From positions 5,642,001-5,706,000 of the forward strand of contig NZ_CP036278.1 of NCBI RefSeq assembly GCF_007748035.1: 64,000 nt of DNA, written 5' to 3'. Both the position numbers and the translations under genes were made by a program. Positions within the stretch are counted from its first letter, which is position 1. The number at the start of each line of letters is the position of its first letter. Below the pieces are notes generated by a model. It saw only the letters and a list, made by a program, of their open reading frames with translations. It made no database searches and had not been told where the DNA came from. The DNA is from Aeoliella mucimassa. GTDB taxonomy: Bacteria; Planctomycetota; Planctomycetia; Pirellulales; Lacipirellulaceae. Positions 33,890-41,688 of this stretch are shown in pieces.

Positions 33890-35383
33890 TTACTCCTTGG
33901 TGTCGTCGCCTGGTTCGGCTTCTGCTTCTTTCTTCGCTTCGACCGCTTCGTGAATCTCACCAGCACCGCCAGCGGCGACGTTGATGGCTTCCACGGTGTC
34001 ACGCGACTGCGGTTCGTAGGGCTCGTCCTGGAATTCGGCGTTTTCCTGCACCACAGCCAGTACCTTGCGCTCGACAATCTGGTTCCGCAGCACATCCATC
34101 AAACCACGCTTTTCGAGCTGAGCACGCACCCGACGGGGCGACTCGCCGCTTTGCATGGCCATCAGGAAGATTTCCTGGTTGTAATCGCCCTCTTCGGCTT
34201 CGATCTCTTCGTCCTCGGCAATCCGCTCGAGAATAAAGTGCTCTTTCAAAGCAGTTGCGGTGCTCGCGTTGCTGTTCTGGCGAAGCTGATTCTCGCGGGC
34301 ACGGATTTCCGACTCGCTGAAACCGCTGCGACGCAGTTCCATGATCGCACGCTCCAACTCGCGAGCGCTTTGCCGCTTGAGCAGCCCTGGTGGCAGATCC
34401 CAGTCGGCCGATTCGACCAACAACGCGGTGATTTGCTCGCGAGCCTTCTTTTGCTGGCTGTATTCGAGCTGACGTTCGAGGTTCTGGCGAATGGCATCCC
34501 GCAAGGCTTCTTCCGATTCGAAGTTGCCGAGTTCCTGCAGGAAGTCTTCGTCCATTTCAGGCAGCTTGAGCGTCTTGACTTCGAGCACTTCCAGCTCGAT
34601 ATCGAGTGTCTTGCCAGCCAGCTCTTCGTTGGGAGCATCGGCACTCAGGGTAACCTGGGCGGTCTTCTTGTCGTCGGCCTTGGCCCCTTCCATCAGCTTG
34701 TCGAAGCCTTCCAGCTCGCAGTCGGTGAAGCTCAGCACCGGACGTACCCGGGCGATGATCTCTTCTTCCTGCTCGACGGTTTTGCCTTCGAAGCTGGTCT
34801 TCAGATTCAGGGTGACGTAGTCGCCAACTTGGGCGGGCTCCTTCGAGGGAACCAGCTGGGCGTAGCGGGTCAGCATGCTTTCGAGCTGATCGTCGACGTC
34901 CTGGTCGGTGAACTCGTGCATGGGACGAGTAATCGACAGGCCCTTCCACTGCGGCATCTCGAATTCAGGACGTACTTCGATGTCGAACTCGAAGGTCATC
35001 GGGCCGGTGTCGGGCACTTCGACCGCTTCCAGGTCGATTTCGGGCTCGCTGATTGCGGCAAAGTGCTTGTCTTCGCCGATTTTCTCCAGGCAGTCCATCA
35101 GCAGGCTGCCCTTCACTTGATCGGAGACTTCCTTCTTGAAGCGGCTCTCGACGATCTTGCGGGGAGCTTTACCGACGCGGAAGCCCGGCACGCTGGCCGA
35201 GGGGACCAGTTCGCTGAAAGCGTCGTCGAAGTAGCGGTCGATATCGGCCCGCGATACGGTGACCGTCACGTGACGTTCGCACGCACTAGGCGATTCGATG
35301 TTGACCACCAAATCGAGATTCGGCGTTTCTTCGGCCGCGGTGGCACCAGTTTCTTCGTTCAGATCTTGAGTTTCGTCCGACAT
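33890..35383 (-). CDS. tig: Trigger factor
   Basis: The protein has 497 residues from ATG 35383, preceded by AGGTG; an open extension to 35449 looks untranslated. It is the ribosome-bound chaperone at the peptide exit tunnel. The ribosome-docking motif is VPGFRVGKAPRKIVESRF. The PPIase-type domain follows (QVGDYVTLNLKTSFEGKTVE, VLEVKTLKLPEMDEDFLQEL), then the helical C-terminal arms. An acidic, Ala/Glu-rich tail makes it ~60 residues longer than usual. Gene order tig-clpP-clpP matches the widespread tig-clpP-clpX order with clpX replaced by a second clpP. Confidence 0.95.
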   Translation of the reverse strand: MSDETQDLNEETGATAAEETPNLDLVVNIESPSACERHVTVTVSRADIDRYFDDAFSELVPSASVPGFRVGKAPRKIVESRFKKEVSDQVKGSLLMDCLEKIGEDKHFAAISEPEIDLEAVEVPDTGPMTFEFDIEVRPEFEMPQWKGLSITRPMHEFTDQDVDDQLESMLTRYAQLVPSKEPAQVGDYVTLNLKTSFEGKTVEQEEEIIARVRPVLSFTDCELEGFDKLMEGAKADDKKTAQVTLSADAPNEELAGKTLDIELEVLEVKTLKLPEMDEDFLQELGNFESEEALRDAIRQNLERQLEYSQQKKAREQITALLVESADWDLPPGLLKRQSARELERAIMELRRSGFSESEIRARENQLRQNSNASTATALKEHFILERIAEDEEIEAEEGDYNQEIFLMAMQSGESPRRVRAQLEKRGLMDVLRNQIVERKVLAVVQENAEFQDEPYEPQSRDTVEAINVAAGGAGEIHEAVEAKKEAEAEPGDDTKE

Positions 35384-35593
35384 GCGAGGCACCTTTTTCT
35401 CTCGGCCCGGTGCTTCATTTCGCGAGGACAAGCGCCGCCCTCGGTGCATCCGTGGCCATGTGACTGATTTTTTCTTCCCCCGTAAACTATTACAGCCCGC
35501 ACCCCTCGATGAAAGGTAGCGCGGGCCGCTCGTTGGGGTGTCGACCCGGAACTACCGGGCGATGGGGTACATCGCCCTTTTGGGGCCGACAAG

Positions 35594-35666
35594 AGCGGGT
35601 GATGGGATTCGAACCCACGACAACAACGTTGGCAACGTTGTGCTCTACCAACTGAGCTACACCCGC
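35594..35666 (-). tRNA. tRNA-Gly (anticodon GCC)
   Basis: The 73-base sequence folds as a normal cloverleaf. The acceptor stem GCGGGTG pairs with CACCCGC; the D arm is GCTCAGTTGGTAGAGC; the anticodon stem CAACG/CGTTG encloses TTGCCAA, giving anticodon GCC; the T arm GTGGGTTCGAATCCCAT is standard. The discriminator is T. CCA is not encoded and must be added. Confidence 0.97.
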
Positions 35667-35731
35667 ATTGGGTCGGCAGCTGCCGGCGAAAACCTACAGG
35701 ATATGGCTTCCACTTGCACGCCGAACACAAG

Positions 35732-35759
35732 ATTATAGGCCAAGCCTTCAGGCTTTCAA
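35732..35759 (-). promoter_or_regulatory. Sigma-70 promoter of tRNA-Gly
   Basis: On the minus strand TTGAAA (35759-35754), a 16-base spacer and a perfect TATAAT (35737-35732) precede the tRNA. Transcription would start near 35725, about 60 bases before the mature 5' end. Confidence 0.7.
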
Positions 35760-36025
35760 GGGCCGCCGCCCGATAACGAAAACCGCCTTGATGCTTGGTT
35801 TTTTCGGCACACTCGGGGGCAAATATCCACGCTTTGATAGCATCGCTCCCGCGAATCTTCAAAAGTTTCTCTCGCTGCCCCCGACTTCCCAACCAGCCAA
35901 TCCAGTTTTCCAGCCCGCCAGCCTCGTTTCCCAGCCCGCCAACCCGCTCGAACCACCCACCCCAGCCCAACCGCCCGCCGGTGTTTTGCCCCCAAAGGTG
36001 CGAAAAACGATGAGTGGGGGCATTT

Positions 36026-36051
36026 GTTACGTCGCCGACGAGCGACGTAAC
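36026..36051. repeat. Perfect 10-base inverted repeat
   Basis: GTTACGTCGC (36026-36035) and GCGACGTAAC (36042-36051) are separated by 6 bases. No T run follows, so it is a protein-binding site or a hairpin of unknown role. Confidence 0.5.
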
Positions 36052-36320
36052 TATCGATCCAGTCATGGTTTGCGAATTGGTCATCGGTCGTAAGTCGAAA
36101 AACGTTGTGCCCCTGGGGGCATTTCAACAGGAAGCTGACAGGTGGATCTCGTCGTGAGGCGTCTGGCTTGGCAGTGAGTCGTGTGAGTAGTCGTCTGGAG
36201 ATTCGAAATCGTCTGGAGAGTCGTGGAGGAAACCCGTAGCTGTGGAAACGATAAGCGGAGAGGCGACCTGCAGGAATGATTCGGAGTAAGTTAATTGGAT
36301 AAGGAATGGAGATACCTGTA

Positions 36321-36357
36321 TGGTAGTGCACTAGGTGGCCATTTCCAAGCAAAATCC
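36321..36357 (+). repeat. Left IS21-like terminal repeat
   Basis: The sequence begins TGGTAGTGCACTAG, continues GTGGCCATTTCC and ends CAAAATCC. It matches the complement of 39736-39791 apart from an 18- to 19-base insertion in the latter. GTGCACT and GTGGCCA-type boxes resemble the repeated transposase-binding boxes at IS21-family ends. Confidence 0.5.
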
Positions 36358-36446
36358 GGCGAGGTGCGGTGGAATTGAACAACGGCCAACTGACTCCGAT
36401 TGCCGATCACGAACCTGCCCAAATGACACCCGGTCCGCATGTTTGT

Positions 36447-36484
36447 GCCTCCTGCCGGCCGGGGATAGGATGATTGCAGGAGGC
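36447..36484 (+). repeat. Leader hairpin before the unknown membrane protein
   Basis: GCCTCCTGC (36447-36455) pairs with GCAGGAGGC (36476-36484) around a 20-base loop containing CGGCCGGGGATAGGATGATT. It lies about 80 bases before the start at 36562. No riboswitch class was recognised. Confidence 0.4.
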
Positions 36485-36561
36485 GGGGCGGCGGGCTCAG
36501 GAAGCTTTGGGGTGTCGAGCGGCGTTATATTGCAGATTGTTTATAACTAGAGGATGTGCTT

Positions 36562-37536
36562 ATGGATCTAATCCAGACTATACGCATTACGCCGAAAGAC
36601 TTCGATTCGGATGTTGGGGGCTGGCGGGTGCCCTTCTTGCAGCTTCCAGGGATTCAGGTTAAGGAAGTCCATTTCGACGGTGAGCGTATCGATCTTGGTC
36701 GGATTGAGCTCGATGGTGAAACCGGGACTGTTCGGTTTGAAGTGCCTTCTGGTAAGACGCGTAGGCTCACGATTGTATGTGCCATGCCCAAGGAAATCTT
36801 ACTGCCAGGGGATGTCGCTGCACGAGAGAGAGCACAGGCAAGAATGAATTGGCTCAAGACAGTGATGCCAATCTTAGCTGGTCTAGTATTGGCCTTCGCG
36901 AAACCCATCGCAGAGTTCACCGTGCCTGCCATGTTTGCAGCAGACAGTCCAGTAGTTGAAGTATCCGTCGAACCACTTTCAAACGATATACTTGATGAAG
37001 TGTGGAAATCTATCTCCGCTTCGGATGAGTACACAAACATCGCTATGGTCGGGCTCAATTTTCATCGTACTGCTCTGGACGGGGATGATCATCTTCTTAA
37101 TGCTGTACGTAACGGATCCCAGGTGCGAATCGTCGTACCAGAACCAAGTGATGAACTTTATAAAAGATACGAAGTTGAATACGGAGCTGATTCAAACCAA
37201 TTAAAGGCAGAGTGTGAATTAGGGCTTGAGGCACTAAGGGGACTGCAAATTGAGTGTGGCAAGATCACAGCATCAAGTAAGTCTACAGGTTCTTTAAGTG
37301 TTCGAACTGTTGACTATATGCCAAACGCTCGGATGTACAGGTTTGACAGAGGCGGAGGCGGCTCTGAGTGCTTTGTTGTCAACTACATTCGAGGACGTAA
37401 ATCTAGTGACACACCGGCGCTCGTTTTCCACGAGTCGTCGAGGCTAGACGATTCGTACAAGAAGTGGTTTGAGCACGTTTGGTCTGGTGCGGAAGAGATC
37501 AGCACCTCATCAGAACCACAGAGCCAAGGTTCCTAA
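36562..37536 (+). CDS. Membrane-anchored protein of unknown function in accessory segment
   Basis: The protein has 324 residues. ATG 36562 follows TAGAGGA at seven bases; the GTG two codons upstream is less well placed. Residues 1-~90 are a beta-rich soluble domain (FLQLPGIQVKEVHFDGERID). A single hydrophobic helix lies at ~100-115 (VMPILAGLVLAFAKPIAEF). The C-terminal ~190 residues (VRNGSQVRIVVPEPSDELYK, RTVDYMPNARMYRFDR, then a Trp-ending helix) resemble the phospholipase-D-like domains of DUF5919-type proteins, but the HxK catalytic motifs are absent. The AT-richer composition than its neighbours suggests transfer. Sensor or effector roles are possible but unproven. Confidence 0.6.
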   Translation: MDLIQTIRITPKDFDSDVGGWRVPFLQLPGIQVKEVHFDGERIDLGRIELDGETGTVRFEVPSGKTRRLTIVCAMPKEILLPGDVAARERAQARMNWLKTVMPILAGLVLAFAKPIAEFTVPAMFAADSPVVEVSVEPLSNDILDEVWKSISASDEYTNIAMVGLNFHRTALDGDDHLLNAVRNGSQVRIVVPEPSDELYKRYEVEYGADSNQLKAECELGLEALRGLQIECGKITASSKSTGSLSVRTVDYMPNARMYRFDRGGGGSECFVVNYIRGRKSSDTPALVFHESSRLDDSYKKWFEHVWSGAEEISTSSEPQSQGS

Positions 37537-37905
37537 GGATGAGAATCGTATGCGACAGAAGTGAGATTGATGTGTTTGCATGCTAACGACATCCTTTCTG
37601 TCTTGAGCATGCTCTTTGTGGGATAAAAATTTTGGCAGCAGTAATTGTCTATTTGGATCACTACGGTCACCTCGGTTGCCGCAATTCCTGAACCCACATC
37701 GGCGACTTTCGTCTTGATAGCGTCGCTGGTTGCTGGTGGAGTTGTTGCCACACGCTGTGTTTTTAGCCGCAGAGTAAGAGTAATTGCGTATGCTGCCCCA
37801 CTTTAATCCCGCAACGCGTCCGTGCTAGGCACCCTTACTTCGGGCACCGCGGCCATGCCCGCCTGAGCGATGGTGCGCCTTGCGGGAACTTGTTAGCCTT
37901 GGGGG
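37537..37905. other. Non-coding stretch between accessory genes
   Basis: These 369 bases hold no convincing gene, promoter or terminator. A 72-codon minus-strand frame (37533-37751) has no recognisable start signal or family and overlaps the preceding gene's end. Composition changes from AT-rich to GC-rich near 37790. Confidence 0.5.
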
Positions 37906-38718
37906 ATGGAGCACTCCGAATCGCAATATTTTGAGATGAACCGCGTTGGCTGGGATCAGCGAGTGCAGGTGCATGTCGAGTCGCAGTTTTACGATGTCGA
38001 CGGGTTCGTGGCGGGGGCTACCTCGCTGCGGGAGATCGAGTTGGCGAAGTTGCAAGGCGTGGCCGGCAAGAAGCTGCTTCACCTGCAGTGTCACTTCGGG
38101 CTCGATACGCTTTCGTGGGCCCGGAAGGGGGCGATTTGCACGGGGGTCGACATCTCGCCAGTGGCCATTCAAAAGGCCGCCGAGTTGGCGGAGCGCGTCG
38201 AGCTGTCGGCAAGCTTCGTCTGTTCCGACGTGTACGGCTTCGGCACCTCGCCCAACGCGCCGTTCGATATCGTGTATGCGTCGTATGGGGCCATCTGCTG
38301 GCTCCCCGATCTGCAGCGGTGGGCCGAAGTCGTCGCAGCGAACCTGGCCGTTGGCGGCACCTTTTACCTGGTCGAGTTCCACCCGATCTATGATTTGCTG
38401 GCGGGCTATTCGTACTTCACGCGGTCGGTGCCCGACATCGACGAGGAAGGCACCTACGTCGAGAACGGCGACCACGTAGTCGCCAAGCTCGCAACCTGGG
38501 CGCATCCCATGTCGAGTGTGATCAACGCCTTGATCGGGGTCGGCATTCAGGTGGAGCACGTGAGCGAGTATCCCTTCAGCCCATACAATTGCTTCGAGGG
38601 ATTGGTCGAGCGCGAACCGGGCCGCTACTATCTCGATCACAAAGGCAACGACGTACCGCTTGTCTATAGCCTTCGCGGGCGGAAGGTGGCCGACGGCTCA
38701 TCGGCGAGCGGGGCTTAG
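37906..38718 (+). CDS. Class I SAM-dependent methyltransferase
   Basis: The protein has 270 residues. SAM-binding motif I is LLHLQCHFGLDTLSWARKGA, with Gln-Cys-His in place of the more usual Gly-Xaa-Gly, followed by CTGVDISPVAIQKA (acidic ribose contact) and FDIVYASYGAICWLPDLQRW (motif IV/post-I). This LHLQCHFGxDTLSWA pattern marks a known group of bacterial class I methyltransferases of unknown substrate. Composition is GC-rich like the host core, unlike the genes on both sides, so it may be a native gene next to inserted DNA. Confidence 0.85.
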   Translation: MEHSESQYFEMNRVGWDQRVQVHVESQFYDVDGFVAGATSLREIELAKLQGVAGKKLLHLQCHFGLDTLSWARKGAICTGVDISPVAIQKAAELAERVELSASFVCSDVYGFGTSPNAPFDIVYASYGAICWLPDLQRWAEVVAANLAVGGTFYLVEFHPIYDLLAGYSYFTRSVPDIDEEGTYVENGDHVVAKLATWAHPMSSVINALIGVGIQVEHVSEYPFSPYNCFEGLVEREPGRYYLDHKGNDVPLVYSLRGRKVADGSSASGA

Positions 38719-38787
38719 CTGTCGCAAGCGTTGCCGAGGCCACGTTGGGGCCGCGATAAAACCTTCGTTCCCCAATGCAGTCGGGGG

Positions 38788-39639
38788 TCAGCGAGCAAGA
38801 AGGTCGGGCAAGTCACTCCTTAGGACGTCCAGCAACGGCTGACCAAACACAGTAATCGATTTCCGCAACATTGTTTGTATGCCGCAAGAGTAATCCGAAG
38901 CAATGAATACTGCCTCATCATCGTTTGGCACCAACGAAATTGGCCAAGGATGAAAGGTTTCAGGAACTCGATGTGAGTGCACGCGATAACAAGGATGGTT
39001 AAAATCAAGCACCATCCAAACACCGTCTCCCACTAGTTTCATCGCCCTGAGCACTTTTAGTTCGAGATCGCACACCAAGGCTTGCTGACGTTCGGTGAAA
39101 TTGCCGCCGTTCGCGATGTCTTCAATGTTCCAGGACATGGATGACTGCGGCACCTTAGAACCACCAAGCAATCGTTCGGCCGCCTCCGACGCACCTCTCC
39201 ACGCTTCTACCGACTCATCATCGGGGAGCTCGTGCCAGCCCGCCTTGGAATATTCCTCACTCAATCGCTGAAAAACAGCATTGTGCCACTCTGAGTGCGC
39301 TATTTCTACTATGCCGTACCGATCAGTCAGTTGCCCTGGCACTACTGAAACTTCCAGATCATCATTTATCAGTTGCAGGTAATGCGTAAGGAAGCCCTTT
39401 AGATCATCTTCGTTGCGAATGCAATAAAACCTGGGCCCATTTAGACACACCACCCAATGGCCATCCCAAGGAGCAAGCCAAAGCAAATGCCTATCCGACC
39501 AATCCACAATGCAGAGCGTCTGCATGTAAAAACATACTGCAAGTCGGGCATTGCAACCTCCGCTAACTGCAATCGATTTGATCGCATCCAACTTGGTTGC
39601 ATTGGGGTCGACGATTCGTAATCCGTCGAAAGCTTGCAT
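38788..39639 (-). CDS. DUF2716-domain protein
   Basis: The protein has 283 residues. The C-terminal ~150 residues fit the DUF2716 pattern: VFQRLSEEYSKAGWHELP, SSMSWNIEDIANG, VLDFNHPCYRVHSH, WPISLVPNDDEAVFIASDYS and SITVFGQPLLDVL. The N-terminal ~120 residues are a separate alpha/beta region (CIVDWSDRHLLWLAPWDGHW). No catalytic residues are apparent. DUF2716 proteins are often small, scattered and found near polymorphic toxin or immunity genes, so an immunity-like role is possible. It converges on the methyltransferase gene. Structured DNA (39696-39786) lies upstream. Confidence 0.7.
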   Translation of the reverse strand: MQAFDGLRIVDPNATKLDAIKSIAVSGGCNARLAVCFYMQTLCIVDWSDRHLLWLAPWDGHWVVCLNGPRFYCIRNEDDLKGFLTHYLQLINDDLEVSVVPGQLTDRYGIVEIAHSEWHNAVFQRLSEEYSKAGWHELPDDESVEAWRGASEAAERLLGGSKVPQSSMSWNIEDIANGGNFTERQQALVCDLELKVLRAMKLVGDGVWMVLDFNHPCYRVHSHRVPETFHPWPISLVPNDDEAVFIASDYSCGIQTMLRKSITVFGQPLLDVLRSDLPDLLAR

Positions 39640-39735
39640 CAGTTTGTCACCCTAATTTTTCATTAACCGTATGTCTCTTCCTCGATTATTGATCAATCGA
39701 ACCTCACTGTTAAGTCGGTTCGATGGTGGACCTTT

Positions 39736-39791
39736 CCATTTTGTTGTTGAAAATGGCCACTAGATGTGCACTAATGATCAGTGCACCACCA
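39736..39791 (-). repeat. Right IS21-like terminal repeat
   Basis: Read on the minus strand it begins TGGTGGTGCACTGATC, repeats GTGCAC, then has GTGGCCATTTTCAA and CAAAATGG. It is the inverted counterpart of 36321-36357. The extra GTGCAC box is what an IS21 end with multiple transposase sites would look like. Confidence 0.5.
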
Positions 39792-39894
39792 CGTGATTGG
39801 TGCGACGATCTTTGACAACTTGGCTGCAGGCTTTGGGCTGTAGGGGGCTCCGACCCCGATGGTTTTGCCCCCACTTTCATCGGGGTGGGGCATT

Positions 39895-39913
39895 ACTCCC
39901 GACGGGAGTTTTT
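39895..39913 (+). terminator. Short terminator-like hairpin
   Basis: ACTCCC (39895-39900), a GAC loop and GGGAGT (39904-39909) are followed by four T. It is on the plus strand with no obvious gene ending just upstream, so it may be a relic. Confidence 0.35.
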
Positions 39914-40093
39914 CCGCAACGTGAAGAAGTACCGGAAAACAAAGGCGAAACGCGATACTACCGCCCTCGGTGCCATCATAATAAAGCCCCCACGAATCGA
40001 TTTCCGTACTTTGGGGGCAATAAACGCTCGGCTCATTTGGGGGGATCTACCGCAAGAGTGGGGGGCCGATTTGGCCTTCTGCCTCTTCGGAAA

Positions 40094-40453
40094 CTAACCC
40101 CAGGGCCAAGTGCCAGCGCAGGCAAAGTAGTAGGCGGGGCCAACCAATGCAATGGTAATGAGTACTTCCGCCAAGTTGGCGTAGCTCGTTGACTCCGTTT
40201 CTTTTCGTTTCTCAAGAGTAACTGTCACCATTTCCCAAGCAATTGCAATAAGGGCCAGGGTGAATGCGACCGGCTTCCACCCGATCAGTACCAACGGAAC
40301 CCAATAGCTGATCATTAGGAACCCGACTGAAAGGTGTATCATCGACTCGCAAAGCCAGTAGGTAGTGCTCGTTCGCTTGGCAAACAGAAAGTAGTCACCT
40401 ATCAGTGTGAGAGCAAAGTAGAAAACCACATATAGAATTCCCCACCAAGGCAT
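40094..40453 (-). CDS. Small membrane protein of unknown function
   Basis: The protein has 119 residues from ATG 40453, which has GGGGGAG upstream; a longer frame reaching into the preceding permease gene is not real. Four hydrophobic segments are visible (WGILYVVFYFALTLIGDYFL, IHLSVGFLMISYWVPLVL, FTLALIAIAWEMVTV, LITIALVGPAYYFACAG). It starts 50 bases after the permease stop on the same strand. No family was recognised. Confidence 0.6.
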   Translation of the reverse strand: MPWWGILYVVFYFALTLIGDYFLFAKRTSTTYWLCESMIHLSVGFLMISYWVPLVLIGWKPVAFTLALIAIAWEMVTVTLEKRKETESTSYANLAEVLITIALVGPAYYFACAGTWPWG

Positions 40454-40503
40454 AAAAGAATTCTCCCCCAAGTGAACCTTGAAGTCCGGTAGACATTCTG
40501 CTG

Positions 40504-41688
40504 CTAAGCGTCCCGTAGTTTCGGATCGAGGGCGTCGCGTAGGCTGTCGCCGAAGAAGTTCAGGGCGAACAGCGTGGCGCCGATCGCCAGGCTGGGGAAC
40601 ACCACGAGCCACCAGTAAGTTTTGATCGGGTTGATTACCTCCAGGCCGTCGCTGGCCATCATGCCCCACGATACGTCGGGCGATTCGACACCGAGGCCGA
40701 GGAACGACAGGAACGCTTCGAACAGCATGACGCGCGGAATGGTAAGCGTGAGGTACACGATTACCACGCTCATGACGTTCGGCACGATGTGGCGGAGGAT
40801 GATGCGGGCTTCGCCGGCCCCTTGGGCGCGGGCGGCCTCGACGTACAGCTCTTTCTTGAGCGAGAGCACCTGGCCACGTACGACGCGGGCCATCGTGAGC
40901 CAGTAGATGGCGCCGACCACCAGGTAGAAGATGGTGATTTGGTCGATGCCCATCTCGCCGAGTTGCTTCTTGGATTTCTCTTCGCCGAGGAGCGTTAGCA
41001 GGAACACAACGACAAAGATGAATGGCACCGAGTAGAGCACGTCGACCATTCGCATCATGGCCGCGTCGATAAAGCCCCCCATGTAACCGGAGACCGCACC
41101 GTAGCTAACGCCGATCAGCAGCGACACCATGGTGGCCACGATGCTAACGATGATCGAGACTCGCGCGCCCCAGAAGATACGGCTCAGTACGTCGCGCCCC
41201 AGATTGTCGCGCCCTGCCAGCGAGGGGAGGGAGTAATCGCCGAAAATCCGCAATCGCATCCGCGTGAGGAACTTCGCGATCCCGCCCATGTGCGGGGTGA
41301 ATCCCGCGTCGACGTACGGGCGGTTGCGAATGTCGTGGATCGTTGCCTTTAGTTTGGCTCGTTCTTTCTTTTCGCTACTATCGAGCGTGGAGAGCGTTTG
41401 TTCGAGCACGGCTGCTTCGTCGTTGGCCGCGCGGATCTCATCGAGCGTGAGCGTGAGTTTGTCGTCGGGAGCGTTGGTGAGCCGCGGCGGTTCGAAGTCG
41501 CGATCGGTCAGCGTGTTGTCGGAGGGCTGTAGCGGAATCAGCGGGGTGAAGAACGCTCCCAGGCCGACCAGCATCAGCACGGTCAGGCAGAACATCGCCA
41601 GGCGGTTGCGGCGGAGTTTGCTCCAGGCATCGCTCCACAGCGACTTGCCAGCGCGCGATGGGACGGGGGGGACAGCTGGGTTCGACAT
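40504..41688 (-). CDS. DppC/OppC-type ABC transporter permease
   Basis: The protein has 394 residues against ~300 for the family. ATG 41688 (MSNPAVPP) is preferred over a start five codons upstream. The first membrane helix (LAMFCLTVLMLVGLGAFFTP) is followed by a ~100-residue insertion before the conserved GRDNLGRDVLSRIFWGARVS that normally sits just after helix one. The ABC-coupling motif is EAARAQGAGEARIILRHIVP. Further helices and PDVSWGMMASDGLE complete the fold. It should import peptides or similar solutes with a partner permease, ATPases and a binding protein, none of which is adjacent. Confidence 0.88.
   Translation of the reverse strand: MSNPAVPPVPSRAGKSLWSDAWSKLRRNRLAMFCLTVLMLVGLGAFFTPLIPLQPSDNTLTDRDFEPPRLTNAPDDKLTLTLDEIRAANDEAAVLEQTLSTLDSSEKKERAKLKATIHDIRNRPYVDAGFTPHMGGIAKFLTRMRLRIFGDYSLPSLAGRDNLGRDVLSRIFWGARVSIIVSIVATMVSLLIGVSYGAVSGYMGGFIDAAMMRMVDVLYSVPFIFVVVFLLTLLGEEKSKKQLGEMGIDQITIFYLVVGAIYWLTMARVVRGQVLSLKKELYVEAARAQGAGEARIILRHIVPNVMSVVIVYLTLTIPRVMLFEAFLSFLGLGVESPDVSWGMMASDGLEVINPIKTYWWLVVFPSLAIGATLFALNFFGDSLRDALDPKLRDA

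Larger units (their letters stand above)
35760..36561. other. Long non-coding stretch before the accessory segment
   Basis: About 800 bases lack a convincing gene. A minus-strand frame of 208 codons has a repetitive WRAGK-type translation caused by G-rich degenerate repeats near 35880-35980. Hairpins lie at 35987-36022 (TGCCCCCA/TGGGGGCA), 36026-36051 (GTTACGTCGC/GCGACGTAAC) and 36047-end as described separately. An IS21-like terminal sequence begins at 36321, and GCCTCCTGC/GCAGGAGGC (36447-36484) forms a hairpin just before the next gene. Confidence 0.6.
36321..39791. mobile_element. Possible transposase-less element bounded by IS21-like inverted ends
   Basis: The two ends (36321-36357, and 39736-39791 in inverse orientation) both begin TGGTxGTGCACT, read inward and contain GTGGCCATTT followed by CAAAA. 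Between them lie three genes: an unknown membrane protein, a methyltransferase and a DUF2716 protein. No transposase gene is visible and no target-site duplication was found next to the ends. It could be a passenger cassette moved in trans, or two independent relics of insertion sequences. Confidence 0.35.
39640..40093. other. Non-coding stretch rich in inverted repeats
   Basis: These 454 bases carry at least five hairpins in a row: 39696-39724 (ATCGAACC/GGTTCGAT), 39736-39756 (CCATTTT/AAAATGG), 39766-39786 (GTGCACT/AGTGCAC), 39853-39886 (ACCCCGATG/CATCGGGGT) and 39895-39909 (ACTCCC/GGGAGT). A 70-codon frame at 39885-40097 overlaps them and has no family resemblance. Nothing here looks coding. 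Confidence 0.6.

Noticed and set aside
35594-35666. tRNA-Gly as the integration site of the accessory segment
   Set aside because: Integrases use the tRNA 3' end, which here faces tig. The accessory region lies on the 5' side, and no integrase or repeated tRNA fragment was seen.
35756-36382. Minus-strand frame of 208 codons
   Set aside because: Its translation repeats WRAGK-like units derived from G-rich DNA and it has no plausible start signal or known domain.
37533-37751. Small minus-strand frame
   Set aside because: It overlaps the end of the preceding gene and lacks a ribosome-binding site or family.
39885-40097. Seventy-codon plus-strand frame
   Set aside because: It lies over hairpins, including a terminator-like one, and has no family resemblance.
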